Shown: positions 53,509 through 62,155, counted from the stretch's first letter. The stretch is 64,000 bases of DNA from Catellatospora coxensis (GCF_016862635.1 NZ_BONI01000016.1:62001-126000); one strand, 5' to 3'. The notes: generated from the letters alone by a model not told the origin. A program made the numbers and translations.

Positions 53509-55629
53509 CTAGTTGCCGCAGGATTCGGCGGCGTTGATCAACTGCCAGCCCGACGCCGCCCGCCACCGGCTGTGCTCATCGACCATCAGTTGCCGCGCCG
53601 AGGCGGGCAGCCGAGGCCCGGTCTCTGCGACGGTCTTGTCCATCACCTCGGCCATGTCCGCAATGGCGGAGTCCATCGCGGCCCGAAGCCGTGCGTCCAG
53701 GCCGGCTTCGTCGGGGTGCTCCGGGGGGAACTGCCCGATCAGGTCCAGCATCCGGCCGAGCAGGTCGAAGGCCGCGGTCTTGATCACCACGCGGGCGGAA
53801 CGGACCGCGTGGTAGGCATCGCCGTCGAGGATCTTCGCCAGCGACTTGAACGTGTAGTCCAACGCGAAGTTGCGGTCGACCCACAGCTGGGCGTGGTGTG
53901 AGGCGCGGCCGATGCGCCAGTCGGCGAAGTCGGCGTCGACCCGGCCCATCGACGGACGCATCGCGCCGGCGAGACCGGCCTGCGCCACTTGCTTGGTATA
54001 GGCGGCGCCGATGAGGCACTCCATGCTGACCAGCAGGTACGAGATCGCGCTGTAGAACGGCTTGCCGGTGCTGTGCTGCGCGACGAACTGCTCGTCGCGG
54101 ACTCCCTCGACGATCTGTTCCACGCTCAGGTGCGCAAGGGGACGCAGTAGTAGGTCGGTGCGGCCCTGGAACGCATGGGTGGCTGCCAGCTCGTCAGCGG
54201 TCATGAGATGGTCGAATGTGATGTAGGTGAAGCGCGGCGGGACACCCAACGCGGTCAGTGTCCGGATCGCGAGCGCGTTCTGCTCGCCGGTGGTCTCTTT
54301 GTTGAAGCGGGTGAGGATGGAGTCGACGCCGGACTCGACGCCGAACAGCATCCGGCGCAGGCCATAGTCGACCAGTTGGCGCCACATCTGAGCCCGTTCG
54401 ATATGCCATGCGCGGCTTTGGTCGGGTAGCACGACCTGGTCGACCCGGCACGATGACTCCCACCGGTAGCCGTGGTCGTGGAGGGTCCGGCCGAGCGACA
54501 GTGCACGTTCGACGACGTTGTCGCCGCGGCCGATGAACTCCTCGTCGACGAGGTAGAGGGTCCGGCTGATGTCGGGATGCTGGTCGAAGACGGTGCCCAT
54601 CGCGCGTAGCAGCCATGGCAGGTTGCTTCCGTCCGGGCCAGCCCAGATGCCTTTGTGTCCGCGGGGGCAGAACGAGCAGAAGTTCGTGCACCCACGTGAT
54701 GCCTCGAGCTGGGCGACGCCGTGATGGGCGAAGGTCGTGGCCAGCAGGTCGAGTTCGGGCAGGAAGTCGGTCTGGTTTCTGTTGGAGGTCACGGCGTTGC
54801 GGCGTACACCGATCTGCAGGCCGCCGCCGTGGGCCGCTCCGGCGTAGCCGATGCCGTTGACCTGCGCGAGTTCGATGTCGCCGTGGAAGTAGGCGATGAT
54901 GTCGGCGATGGTCGGCTCGCCGGCGCCGCGGGCGACCAGCAGGCGTGGGTACTGCTCCAGCAGCAGGCGTTCGTTGCGGGCGGTCAGGCTCCCGCCAGCG
55001 AGGACCACGGGCGGCTCGGGACGGGCGAACAGCTCGTCAAGCAGTTCGATCATCAGGTCGTGCTGCCCGAAGGTCGCCGAGATGCCGACGATGTCGGGCC
55101 GGTCAGCGTCGACGGCGGCGAGCACATCGGCCGGCGAGACGCCGAGCTGCATGTCCATCAGACGTACTTGCCCGGACAGTGTGGATCGCGCAGCGCGGGC
55201 GAGGTCGGAGATGGCCAGCGGGAACCGCGGCAGCGGAAAGGTCTCCTTGTGGTACAGCGCCGTGAGCAGGATGTTGGGGCGCAGCAGCCGCCGCTGGCCT
55301 TCCGGTGTGATCGTCGCCAGGGAGCTGTCCTGCGCCGGGTCGGCGACGGCGAGGTGGTCCCTTGCCCAGGTGGGCCATGCCCGGTCGCGCAGGGTGCGGC
55401 CGGACAGCTCGGCGAGCACCCAGTCGTCGCTGGCGGGGACCTTGGCGATCAGGAGCCGGTGGTCGAGGGTTCCGGTGAGAGCCACGGGCGTCTGCAGATG
55501 TGCGCGCAGCCGGTCGACGGTGGCCATCGGCTGGGTCAACTCGTCGTCAAAGCCGGCGAGTGTGGCCGCTGCGCTGTGACCGGTTACCAGTTGGAGGGCG
55601 TTTTCCAGGCGTTGCTTGGGGGTGAGCAT
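53509..55629 (-). CDS. B12-binding-domain radical SAM enzyme
   Basis: The 706-residue product (ATG 55629; a longer start at 55689 adds 20 residues) has an N-terminal unknown region. A cobalamin-binding-like Rossmann domain follows at about 165-260 (LAAVDADRPDIVGISATFGQ, then VVLAGGSLTARNERLLLEQY). The radical SAM core carries the cluster motif RGCTNFCSFCPRG (Cys314, 318, 321) and DEEFIGRGDNVVERALSLGR. A long C-terminal helical extension completes it. Such enzymes make C-C, C-S or methyl transfers or rearrangements on unactivated carbons. It is central in the cluster and 15 bases from the kinase start. Confidence 0.92.
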   Translation of the reverse strand: MLTPKQRLENALQLVTGHSAAATLAGFDDELTQPMATVDRLRAHLQTPVALTGTLDHRLLIAKVPASDDWVLAELSGRTLRDRAWPTWARDHLAVADPAQDSSLATITPEGQRRLLRPNILLTALYHKETFPLPRFPLAISDLARAARSTLSGQVRLMDMQLGVSPADVLAAVDADRPDIVGISATFGQHDLMIELLDELFARPEPPVVLAGGSLTARNERLLLEQYPRLLVARGAGEPTIADIIAYFHGDIELAQVNGIGYAGAAHGGGLQIGVRRNAVTSNRNQTDFLPELDLLATTFAHHGVAQLEASRGCTNFCSFCPRGHKGIWAGPDGSNLPWLLRAMGTVFDQHPDISRTLYLVDEEFIGRGDNVVERALSLGRTLHDHGYRWESSCRVDQVVLPDQSRAWHIERAQMWRQLVDYGLRRMLFGVESGVDSILTRFNKETTGEQNALAIRTLTALGVPPRFTYITFDHLMTADELAATHAFQGRTDLLLRPLAHLSVEQIVEGVRDEQFVAQHSTGKPFYSAISYLLVSMECLIGAAYTKQVAQAGLAGAMRPSMGRVDADFADWRIGRASHHAQLWVDRNFALDYTFKSLAKILDGDAYHAVRSARVVIKTAAFDLLGRMLDLIGQFPPEHPDEAGLDARLRAAMDSAIADMAEVMDKTVAETGPRLPASARQLMVDEHSRWRAASGWQLINAAESCGN

Positions 55630-55755
55630 CCTGTGGACTCCATCGATGGCAGGGCGGGGACCGCCCACGGGTATGAGGGTGTGAGCCATCGAGCTCGCAG
55701 CGTGATTGCTGCGGGCTTGAATGAGGAGCGGGAGAGCTAGATCGCTGCCGGCGGG

Positions 55756-56835
55756 TCAGCGGTGCTCGTCGACGAACACCTCCCCGGTGCCGTCGAGCTG
55801 CTGCTGGACGCCGGACATGATCGATCGTGCGACGGCGATGTGGGTGTCGTCGGGGCGCATGCGCAGCGCGGCGAGGTTCTGCTCGACTTGGTCTGCGGTG
55901 GTGAACCCGGCCAATACCGCTGCGTCGTCGAACCTTGTCAGGCATGCCCACAAGGCGACCGCGACCAGGTAGGTGGGGTCGTCTCCGATCACCTGCTGCA
56001 GGTCGCGGATCCCTTGGTTGATAATCGATTTGGCGTCGGGTGTGAACCATCGCTTGCGGCTGCGGTGATCGCCGGGTCCGAAGTTCCGTTCGCGGCCGGA
56101 TGTCGTGGCGGCGGTCAGCAGGCCTTGGCTGAGCGGCTTGTTGAACAGCACGCCGCAGTCGTGCTCGGCGGCCAGTTCGAGGATGCCGGTCAGCCGCGAC
56201 GCGGGGGTCAGCAGGTTGTCGCGTACGGCGAGGACCTCTGGCTGGATCTGGCCGAAGATCCGGCCGAACCTTTCGATCTTGTCGGTCCTGTCCCCGGTAA
56301 CTTGCAGGCGTTCGGGGGCGTAGCGGTGTGGGCCGCGCATACCGACGGCCCGGATCAGGCCTTGGCTGCGGAAGGAGCGCATCGCCTCGACGGCGCCGTG
56401 GAGCCAGCGGTCATCGGGCCCGAAGTCCGGGTGATGCAGGAAGTAGACGTCGAGGTAGTCCGTGCGCAGGTTGTCCAGGCTCTGTTCGAGTTGGCGCCGC
56501 ATGTGGCCGGGGTGGTAGCCGTGCTCGGCGGTGCCGGCGAAGTAGCCGACTTTGGACGTCAGAGTCAGGCTTTCGCGGGGAACCTCGCTGACCAGGTGGC
56601 CGAGCAGACGCTCGGACCGGCCGTGGCCGTAGACGTCGGCGGTGTCGAAAAGCCTCGCACCCAGCTCGTATGCTTTGCGCAGGCCAGCGGCTGATGCGTC
56701 GTCGTCGGCGGTGGACCAGCCCATCGGCATGCCGAGGTTTTCGGCGGGGCCGCCGATCGCCCAGCAACCGACGCCGACCGCCGGTACGACGATGCCTGTC
56801 CGGCCGAGCCTTCGCTGTGCGAGGTGGTCGTTCAC
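55756..56835 (-). CDS. Aldo/keto reductase
   Basis: The 359-residue product has the AKR barrel sequence: LGRTGIVVPAVGVGCWAIGG, AYELGARLFDTADVYGHGRS (catalytic Asp and Tyr), SLTLTSKVGYF (Lys), DYLDVYFLHHPDFG (His) and a GGVLF-type end of the NADPH site (CGVLFNKPLSQG). It would reduce an aldehyde or ketone. GTG 56835 is preceded by AGGGGG. Tandem 11-bp repeats and an inverted TGTCGGA pair lie just upstream, so it is probably directly regulated. Confidence 0.93.
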   Translation of the reverse strand: MNDHLAQRRLGRTGIVVPAVGVGCWAIGGPAENLGMPMGWSTADDDASAAGLRKAYELGARLFDTADVYGHGRSERLLGHLVSEVPRESLTLTSKVGYFAGTAEHGYHPGHMRRQLEQSLDNLRTDYLDVYFLHHPDFGPDDRWLHGAVEAMRSFRSQGLIRAVGMRGPHRYAPERLQVTGDRTDKIERFGRIFGQIQPEVLAVRDNLLTPASRLTGILELAAEHDCGVLFNKPLSQGLLTAATTSGRERNFGPGDHRSRKRWFTPDAKSIINQGIRDLQQVIGDDPTYLVAVALWACLTRFDDAAVLAGFTTADQVEQNLAALRMRPDDTHIAVARSIMSGVQQQLDGTGEVFVDEHR

Positions 56836-56912
56836 TCGCGCCCCCTGTCCTGATAGCTCGTGAGCTGTCTATTTTCCGGGGTCCACGACGATGTCGGACA
56901 GTGGCAAGCGGC

Positions 56913-56934
56913 GACTCCGACAATCCGCTGACAT
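56913..56934 (-). promoter_or_regulatory. Two 11-bp direct repeats upstream of the aldo/keto reductase
   Basis: Read on the reverse strand as AATGTCAGCGG then ATTGTCGGAGT. Each unit spans one helical turn, matching the three units at 57938-57970. A TCCGACA inverted copy lies downstream, closer to the gene. Such tandem repeats are typical of SARP-type or similar activator sites. Confidence 0.6.
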
Positions 56935-56997
56935 TGACACTCGCTATCGACAGCGAGGTGATCGTGCCGCTACCGATACGGGTTCACCATACGGAGA

Positions 56998-57798
56998 TCA
57001 AAACAGTGTTCCCGCGGTCACGGGCGAGGAGGCCTCGTACGGGAGGTGGTCGACCCTGACGTCGAATTGCGCGGACACGGCAGCGTGGTCGGTGAGCAAG
57101 TCCGTCCGTGGCCGGTGGTCGTAGGTACAGGCCATCAGACGCGGCAGGAGCTTCGGCGAGAGGTGAATGTAGTCGAAGCAGTAGGGGTTTCCCGAGCGTC
57201 CGTGCCAGGAGTGCTCCTGTTGTGCGTGCAGGTGTCGGTAGGCGTCAACGAGGCCTAGGTCGCCGGTTAGGGCGTCCATGAAGCCGTACTCCCAGGAGAG
57301 GAATGTTCCGCGGTATGCCGGATCGTGGTCACGCGTGATGACGTTGTAGTCGCCACACAGAACCAGCCCGTCGCGCTGCTTCGACGGCATGTCCTTCAGC
57401 GATGTGACGAGGCTGTTGAGGAACTCCCGCTTCTTGCCGACTTTGTCAGCGCTGCGGTCGCTGGACGGAACATAGATCCCGTACACCGTCACCTCGGGAT
57501 CGGTTTTAACCGAGCAGGCGACCGCGCGGCCGGGCAGCGACAGCGAACCCGTCAGGTCCGGCAGGGGTGTCAACGGTAGGCGGCTGACGATCGCGCAGCC
57601 CCGGTCCCCCGCCGCGCCAACGTTGGTTAAGACGCTCCAGCCGGCCTCCTGACATCGAGTCAGCAGATGGCCGGTTCCGTCACCAGCGCTGGTCTCGGTA
57701 AGCACGAAAACATGATCTTCTCGTCCGTCGAGCCACTGCAGCAGTGCCACCGCTCGAGGCAGCGCAGCTGCCTGGATGTTCACCGTAGTGATCAGCAT
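56998..57798 (-). CDS. Endonuclease/exonuclease/phosphatase-fold enzyme 2
   Basis: The 266-residue product (ATG 57798, chosen because the upstream frame looks non-coding) has the EEP motifs TTVNIQA, VFVLTETSA (Glu), VYGIYVPSS, VLCGDYNVITRDHDP (Asp/Asn) and a CFDYIHLSPKL then ACTYDHRPRTDLLTDHAAV ending (Asp/His). It shares this ending with EEP1 at 48728, so the two arose by duplication and bracket the cluster. It is preceded by three 11-bp repeats and heads the cluster's transcription. Confidence 0.87.
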   Translation of the reverse strand: MLITTVNIQAAALPRAVALLQWLDGREDHVFVLTETSAGDGTGHLLTRCQEAGWSVLTNVGAAGDRGCAIVSRLPLTPLPDLTGSLSLPGRAVACSVKTDPEVTVYGIYVPSSDRSADKVGKKREFLNSLVTSLKDMPSKQRDGLVLCGDYNVITRDHDPAYRGTFLSWEYGFMDALTGDLGLVDAYRHLHAQQEHSWHGRSGNPYCFDYIHLSPKLLPRLMACTYDHRPRTDLLTDHAAVSAQFDVRVDHLPYEASSPVTAGTLF

Positions 57799-57937
57799 GC
57801 GAGCTCCCGGGCTGTTGGCGGTGAACTGTTGGCGGCTCCAGGGAAACCGCGGGCATCGTCGCGTTCTGCTCCCCGTGCGGTGAACAGTTTGCGTCAACTA
57901 GACATCGCGGACACTCGGCCGGCAACACCACCCCGGC

Positions 57938-57970
57938 ACTTCCGACAATCTGCCGACAATGCGCTGACGC
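57938..57970 (-). promoter_or_regulatory. Three 11-bp direct repeats upstream of EEP2
   Basis: Reverse-strand units are GCGTCAGCGCA, TTGTCGGCAGA and TTGTCGGAAGT. They are spaced exactly 11 bp apart, in the 278-bp divergent region between EEP2 and the unknown gene at 58077. They share the TGTCGG core with 56913-56934. Confidence 0.65.
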
Positions 57971-58076
57971 TCGGTTTGGCGCCGGGCATCAGCCCTTTGG
58001 CATCGACACTCCGGTGATCCAGGGGAGGCGCTTAACCGCTTGGAGTTGCACAGACCGGGCCCTAGTGTCATCAGCC

Positions 58077-58877
58077 GTGTCCGAGAGTGAGCAGCAGCAC
58101 GTTCAGCTATTGGCGTTGTTCAATGTGGTTCCCCATTGGGTGTGGCGTGTCTCGGGTGAAGAACCATCCGAGAGCGAACCGAAGTCAGGCAGCTCCCTGG
58201 CCGACGACGACCAGTTGACGGGCAAATATCCCGTTAGCGGCGGCGCGTGGCACCACATCACTGTCGCTGTCGATCACTTCAACACCCTGCGCGCCGCGAC
58301 TGTCGGGCGCGGTGACCACGAGAACCTGACTCTACTTCCCTTCCTCAGCGGGCAGTACACGTTGCTACGAGCGGTGATCGAGAACGCCTGTACGGCCTTG
58401 TGGCTGCTCGAGTCGCCCTCCCAGAGTGATCGGGTGTTGCGGCGCCTGGAGTTGGCGGCTAACGACATCCGCAACGACGAGCTATACCGCGCCTTGATAA
58501 ATCGCCCTGGGCGTAAGACCAAGGAGCAGCTGCTGGAAGAGGTACGCACCATCGCCAACGCCGCTGTCCCGGCCCATCGGAGCAAGTTCGAAAAGCTCGG
58601 GTACAAGGAGATCGTGAGTGTGGGGGGCGCTGCCAGCACGATCGGAGGTGACCGTGCAGTCTTCCTGTGGCGGTCCTGTAGCGGCTTGGCGCACGGTGAC
58701 GGCGGGGCACTGTTGCACGCGTCGGATCATGAGTTTGGCATGGGCGACGACGGCACGCCGACTCTTAGGCTGCGTACGAACGTGAAAAGGTTGATGGACA
58801 CAATCGGCGAAGGCAAGATCTTGGTCCAAGATGCGATGGCTAAATATGACCTGTACCGAGATGCCCGCAGGGACTGA
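58077..58877 (+). CDS. Helix-rich protein of unknown function
   Basis: The 266-residue product (GTG 58077) is mainly helical, with GAWHHITVAVDHFNTLRAATV, YTLLRAVIENACTALWLLES, RRLELAANDIRNDELYRALI and WRSCSGLAHGDGGALLHASD. The R-x3-E-N-A and S-G-x3-H pattern resembles DUF5677/HEPN-like actinobacterial proteins, a weak comparison. It is divergent from the biosynthetic cluster across the repeat region. Confidence 0.6.
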   Translation: MSESEQQHVQLLALFNVVPHWVWRVSGEEPSESEPKSGSSLADDDQLTGKYPVSGGAWHHITVAVDHFNTLRAATVGRGDHENLTLLPFLSGQYTLLRAVIENACTALWLLESPSQSDRVLRRLELAANDIRNDELYRALINRPGRKTKEQLLEEVRTIANAAVPAHRSKFEKLGYKEIVSVGGAASTIGGDRAVFLWRSCSGLAHGDGGALLHASDHEFGMGDDGTPTLRLRTNVKRLMDTIGEGKILVQDAMAKYDLYRDARRD

Positions 58878-59042
58878 AACAGGTCACCTCCGCAGACCCA
58901 TCCTCAACCACAGCGAACCATGCACGCCGCCGACCGCCACACGACCCGGATGCTCCTACACAAGAGCGGCCCCCAGGATGACCTGGAGGCCGTCTGTTCT
59001 CAGCGCGCCGAAGCCGAGGCGGTGACGGTCAGTCGTGCGCCG

Positions 59043-60026
59043 TCAGCCAGCGAGGGCATCATCACCGTCCTTGTAGAGGTTGGCTACGGAGATGACCTTC
59101 CCCGGCACCATCGTGGTCCATGGCCCGAGGAGGCTCGCGAACGCGTCGTCGTCGTCAACTGCAACCTCCACCGCCTCGGGGCGCCCAGTGCTGCCGTGCC
59201 GGCGGACGGTGACGTAGAGGGGCGCGAACGGGTCAGGTTCCAGTGGCGTTCGGGTGCTGGGGTGGACCCGGATGTCGAAGATGTCAGCCTCTGACAGAGG
59301 CTCGCCTCCGGGAATGGGCATCACCAGGTGCGTACCCAACGGATCGTCATCCATTAGCCCACGGCCACCGTTGGCCAAGCACGCCTCCGTGAGCTGCTCC
59401 AACCGCACGAGTTTGTCGCGGCACCCCCAACGTCGTGCAGGGCTGGACTCCGGACCTCGCCAGCCCTGCACGATCCAGCCTGCTGAGCTGTTTGGCGGAT
59501 GGCCAAAGATGCCACTGCTCGTCACGCGGGTGACCTGACACATCTGCCAGATCCTGGAGGCGTCCGACTCAGGATCGAACCCGGTGGGCAGTAGTTTCAG
59601 CGCTTCGACGCGCCCGGCGGCGTCTGCTGCGAGCTCGTCGGCGACTGCGAGCCGCTGGGCCCGGGTAAGGGCACTCAGAACGCGCGGCGCGGTGGACTGC
59701 AACTCCTCGACAAAGTCGGCGCAGCTCCAGCGCTCAGCGTGGCGGCAGCCTTCGACATCGACGTGAACGGGCTCGGTCAGGTCGCCGTCGGACCGCAGAC
59801 GTTGCACGAGTTCCACGATCGCGGCTTCCATCGCTGGGGCCGTGTCCAGAAACGCCGCAGCGTCCCATGAGAACTCCGACAGCCGCGTAAGCAGCTCCGC
59901 AAGCGCTTGGGCCGGGTAGCGCTCGGCCAGGCTGGTGATCGTGAGGCTCGTATCGACCGTCTCGCCAGACCACGTGGCGATGATCGTGTTGCGCGTACCG
60001 GATGACAGGACGCTGTAACTGGTCAC
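59043..60026 (-). CDS. Conserved protein of unknown function (paralogue B)
   Basis: The 327-residue product starts VTSYSVLSSGTRNTIIATWS at GTG 60026 with GGAG 6 bases upstream. It aligns along its length with the gene at 21652-22605: LTRLSEFSWDAAAFLD, LTRAQRLAVADELAADAAGR, LLPTGFDPESDASRIWQMC, SPARRWGCRDKLVRLEQL and a DDDDAFASLLGPWT end. No known family. The position of its start and the shared upstream block support a common origin of gene plus leader. Confidence 0.75.
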   Translation of the reverse strand: MTSYSVLSSGTRNTIIATWSGETVDTSLTITSLAERYPAQALAELLTRLSEFSWDAAAFLDTAPAMEAAIVELVQRLRSDGDLTEPVHVDVEGCRHAERWSCADFVEELQSTAPRVLSALTRAQRLAVADELAADAAGRVEALKLLPTGFDPESDASRIWQMCQVTRVTSSGIFGHPPNSSAGWIVQGWRGPESSPARRWGCRDKLVRLEQLTEACLANGGRGLMDDDPLGTHLVMPIPGGEPLSEADIFDIRVHPSTRTPLEPDPFAPLYVTVRRHGSTGRPEAVEVAVDDDDAFASLLGPWTTMVPGKVISVANLYKDGDDALAG

Positions 60027-60110
60027 GAAGGCTCCAAGCACGTGAGACCGCAACGCCAGTCGCAGCAGCGTGTGAGCGCGCGGACTGTCGGCGGAAGAAA
60101 TGGGGAGCTT

Positions 60111-60145
60111 CGGTAACCTCGCAGCACCACCGCGACGCCGATCCG
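60111..60145 (-). promoter_or_regulatory. Conserved block upstream of paralogue B
   Basis: It matches the block at 22681 in 30 of 35 bases and is about 85 bases upstream of the start. Four of the five differences fall in third codon positions of the frame RIGVAVVLRGYR, suggesting that it was or is translated. Confidence 0.5.
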
Positions 60146-60430
60146 AGCGTTCCCCGAGTCTACGGCATGGCCGAGTCCTCCCCGCAACCTGAGCCTGACT
60201 CCGGTCGCTGACGCGGACTCGGCGCCAGGACTTCGTGGCATAGCAGATCCACGACCAATTGTGTCGTTATCCCCAAGCCCGAGTTGTCCACAGGTTGCGT
60301 CGATCTCTGGTTGCATCGCAAGCGTTGCCTGCGCAGAGTTCTTCGTGCAGCAAGACAGCACGCACCCTTCTACCAGCTCCATGCGAGCGGGGCTGATGTG
60401 GAGCGCGCAGGTTGCTGCGCATCCGGATGC

Positions 60431-60464
60431 GGGCTGCCCCACGAAAACGGGGGTGGGGCAGCCC
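60431..60464. terminator. Strong hairpin upstream of lexA
   Basis: GGGCTGCCCCAC pairs perfectly with GTGGGGCAGCCC over a 10-base loop (GAAAACGGGG). It lies 63 bases before the lexA start and probably insulates it from upstream transcription; there is no T-run. Confidence 0.7.
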
Positions 60465-60505
60465 TCCGAAATCTGACGGATGACCTTTACCGCTTTAGCA
60501 CACCT

Positions 60506-60519
60506 GATCGATTACGATC
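60506..60519 (+). promoter_or_regulatory. lexA promoter -10 region and GATCG dyad
   Basis: GATCGATTACGATC is a dyad (GATCG-N4-CGATC). It covers a -10 box TACGAT at 60513-60518. A -35-like TTTACC lies at 60487-60492. The -10 ends only 8 bases before the ATG, implying a leaderless transcript. The dyad differs from the usual actinobacterial SOS box (GAAC-N4-GTTC) and may be a divergent operator. Confidence 0.5.
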
Positions 60520-60526
60520 GTAGATC

Positions 60527-61180
60527 ATGACAGCCGGCAGCAACGACGCTGGCCAACCCTCGGGGCCCCTCAGCATGCGTCAGCAGCAGATACTGGCAGC
60601 GATCCACAGCTGGGCGGACCGTCACGGCTACCCGCCCACCGTCCGAGAGATTGCCTCCGTGGTCGGACTGTCGTCGCCATCGACCGTCGCTCACCATCTT
60701 TCCGTCCTGCAGCAGCGGGGCATGATCCGCCGGGATGGAGAACGTCCCCGGGCCGTCGACGCGCGAGCCGGCGTAGCTGCCGTGGATGGCCTCTTGCACG
60801 CTTCCGCACCGGTGTTGGTACCGCTGGTGGGCACGATCGCCGCCGGCAGGCCGCTTCTGGCCGAGGAGTCGATCGAGGATGTCCTGGCGCTGCCACAGGA
60901 ACTCGTGGGCCGCGGAACGCTGTTCGGCTTACGCGTGCGCGGTGACTCCATGCTCGATGCAGCTATCTGTGATGGAGACATCGTCGTGGTGCGTCAGCAG
61001 CCCACAGCCGACAACGGTGACATCGTGGCCGCGATGATCGACGGCGAGGCGACCGTCAAGGTCTACCAGCGTCTGGACGGAACCATGCGGCTACTTGCTC
61101 GCAACAGCTCCTATCCGCCGATCACCGCCGACGACGTCGTCATCCTGGGGCGGGTCGTTTCAGTGCTGCGGCACATGTGA
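60527..61180 (+). CDS. lexA: LexA-type SOS repressor
   Basis: The 217-residue product has the LexA winged HTH (LSMRQQQILAAIHSWADRHG, then PPTVREIASVVGLSSPSTVA). The self-cleavage site is Ala106-Gly107 in VGTIAAGRPLLAEE, and the serine/lysine dyad is Ser141 in VRGDSMLDAAICDGD and Lys178 in EATVKVY. It is therefore an active LexA, cleaved with RecA help on DNA damage. The ATG is only 8 bases from a -10 box, so it is probably translated leaderless. It may be a second LexA of this genome, since its operator is atypical. A C-terminal VVILGRVVSVLRH ends it. Confidence 0.93.
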   Translation: MTAGSNDAGQPSGPLSMRQQQILAAIHSWADRHGYPPTVREIASVVGLSSPSTVAHHLSVLQQRGMIRRDGERPRAVDARAGVAAVDGLLHASAPVLVPLVGTIAAGRPLLAEESIEDVLALPQELVGRGTLFGLRVRGDSMLDAAICDGDIVVVRQQPTADNGDIVAAMIDGEATVKVYQRLDGTMRLLARNSSYPPITADDVVILGRVVSVLRHM

Positions 61181-61224
61181 CCTTGGCCCCGGTCACGAAA
61201 ATGCTGCGAGCGCCGGTGATCGTT

Positions 61225-62124
61225 TCAGCCCTTGGTTACCGCTGAGGCACCGTCGCGTCCTACAAGGACCCGGTTGCCCAGCGGCCGGGCGAGGCGGACC
61301 GTGTACGGCTGAGTGCGGTAGACCAGGTCATCCAGGCAACCGCCCTGCCGTCTGCCGGGAGTTGCCGCTGGCGAGGATTCGACCAGCCGCAGCCCGATGG
61401 CTACGGCGGTGGTGGATTCGGCCACCTCGGCCTCGAACTGCTCCGTGGGCATCCCCGGACACGGATCAGGAGTTTTCATCAGCTGGACGGTCAGCGTCAT
61501 CCCGTCCGCGGCGATGCTCGCCGCGCCAGGTTCGCCCAGGTTCGGCTCTCCCGGGCGCCAGAACGCCGCCTCAGCGAGCATGGGCACAGCCAGTGGTTGC
61601 GTCGATTCCGCAGCGGTGAACAACCACGCGGGCAGTGTCAATCGGCCGCGATCGGTCCGGAACTCGGCCGTGCCGAGAGCAATCTTCGTGATCCTAAGCG
61701 GTGCCGGGCTGACATCGGATACCGCTCCCGGGTCTCCAGCTGCGACGATGACGTCATAAGCCTGCTCTGCGCTGATTGCGGGGAGGGTGAAGGTTCCGTC
61801 GGTCAGGTTCACCTCGACGGTCGACGGGCCAGCGGGAAGTGTGGTCTCCAGGGCGAGTTTGCCCTGCATCAATGCAATCTTCGCGTTGTCGGTGGTGAAG
61901 CCCTGCACCCGTATCCGTGAGTCGCCCATGAGGACGATGGGGCGCGGGGCACGCTCTACGGGGAAGTCCGCACATTGTTGGAGAACAGCCGGGTCGGCGC
62001 GGACGAGGGTCACCCCACCGGGCGTCATGGTGCCGTCGCGGGTTTGCGTTGCAACGGGAGGTGCGCAACCGGCAAGAGCTGCCGCTAGTAGGACGACGGC
62101 AGTCCGAGGCAGGCGAGCCGTCAT
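61225..62124 (-). CDS. Lipoprotein of unknown function
   Basis: The 299-residue product starts at ATG 62124 (GGAG 5-6 bases upstream). A signal peptide AVVLLAAALAGC carries a lipobox, so it is lipid-anchored on the outer face of the membrane. A beta-rich exterior follows (IVLMGDSRIRVQGFTTDN, VEVNLTDGTFTLPAISAEQA). No known domain. Its end converges on lexA with 44 bases between. Confidence 0.75.
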   Translation of the reverse strand: MTARLPRTAVVLLAAALAGCAPPVATQTRDGTMTPGGVTLVRADPAVLQQCADFPVERAPRPIVLMGDSRIRVQGFTTDNAKIALMQGKLALETTLPAGPSTVEVNLTDGTFTLPAISAEQAYDVIVAAGDPGAVSDVSPAPLRITKIALGTAEFRTDRGRLTLPAWLFTAAESTQPLAVPMLAEAAFWRPGEPNLGEPGAASIAADGMTLTVQLMKTPDPCPGMPTEQFEAEVAESTTAVAIGLRLVESSPAATPGRRQGGCLDDLVYRTQPYTVRLARPLGNRVLVGRDGASAVTKG

Positions 62125-62155
62125 ACGCACTCCGGCAGATTCGACCACCCGAGAC

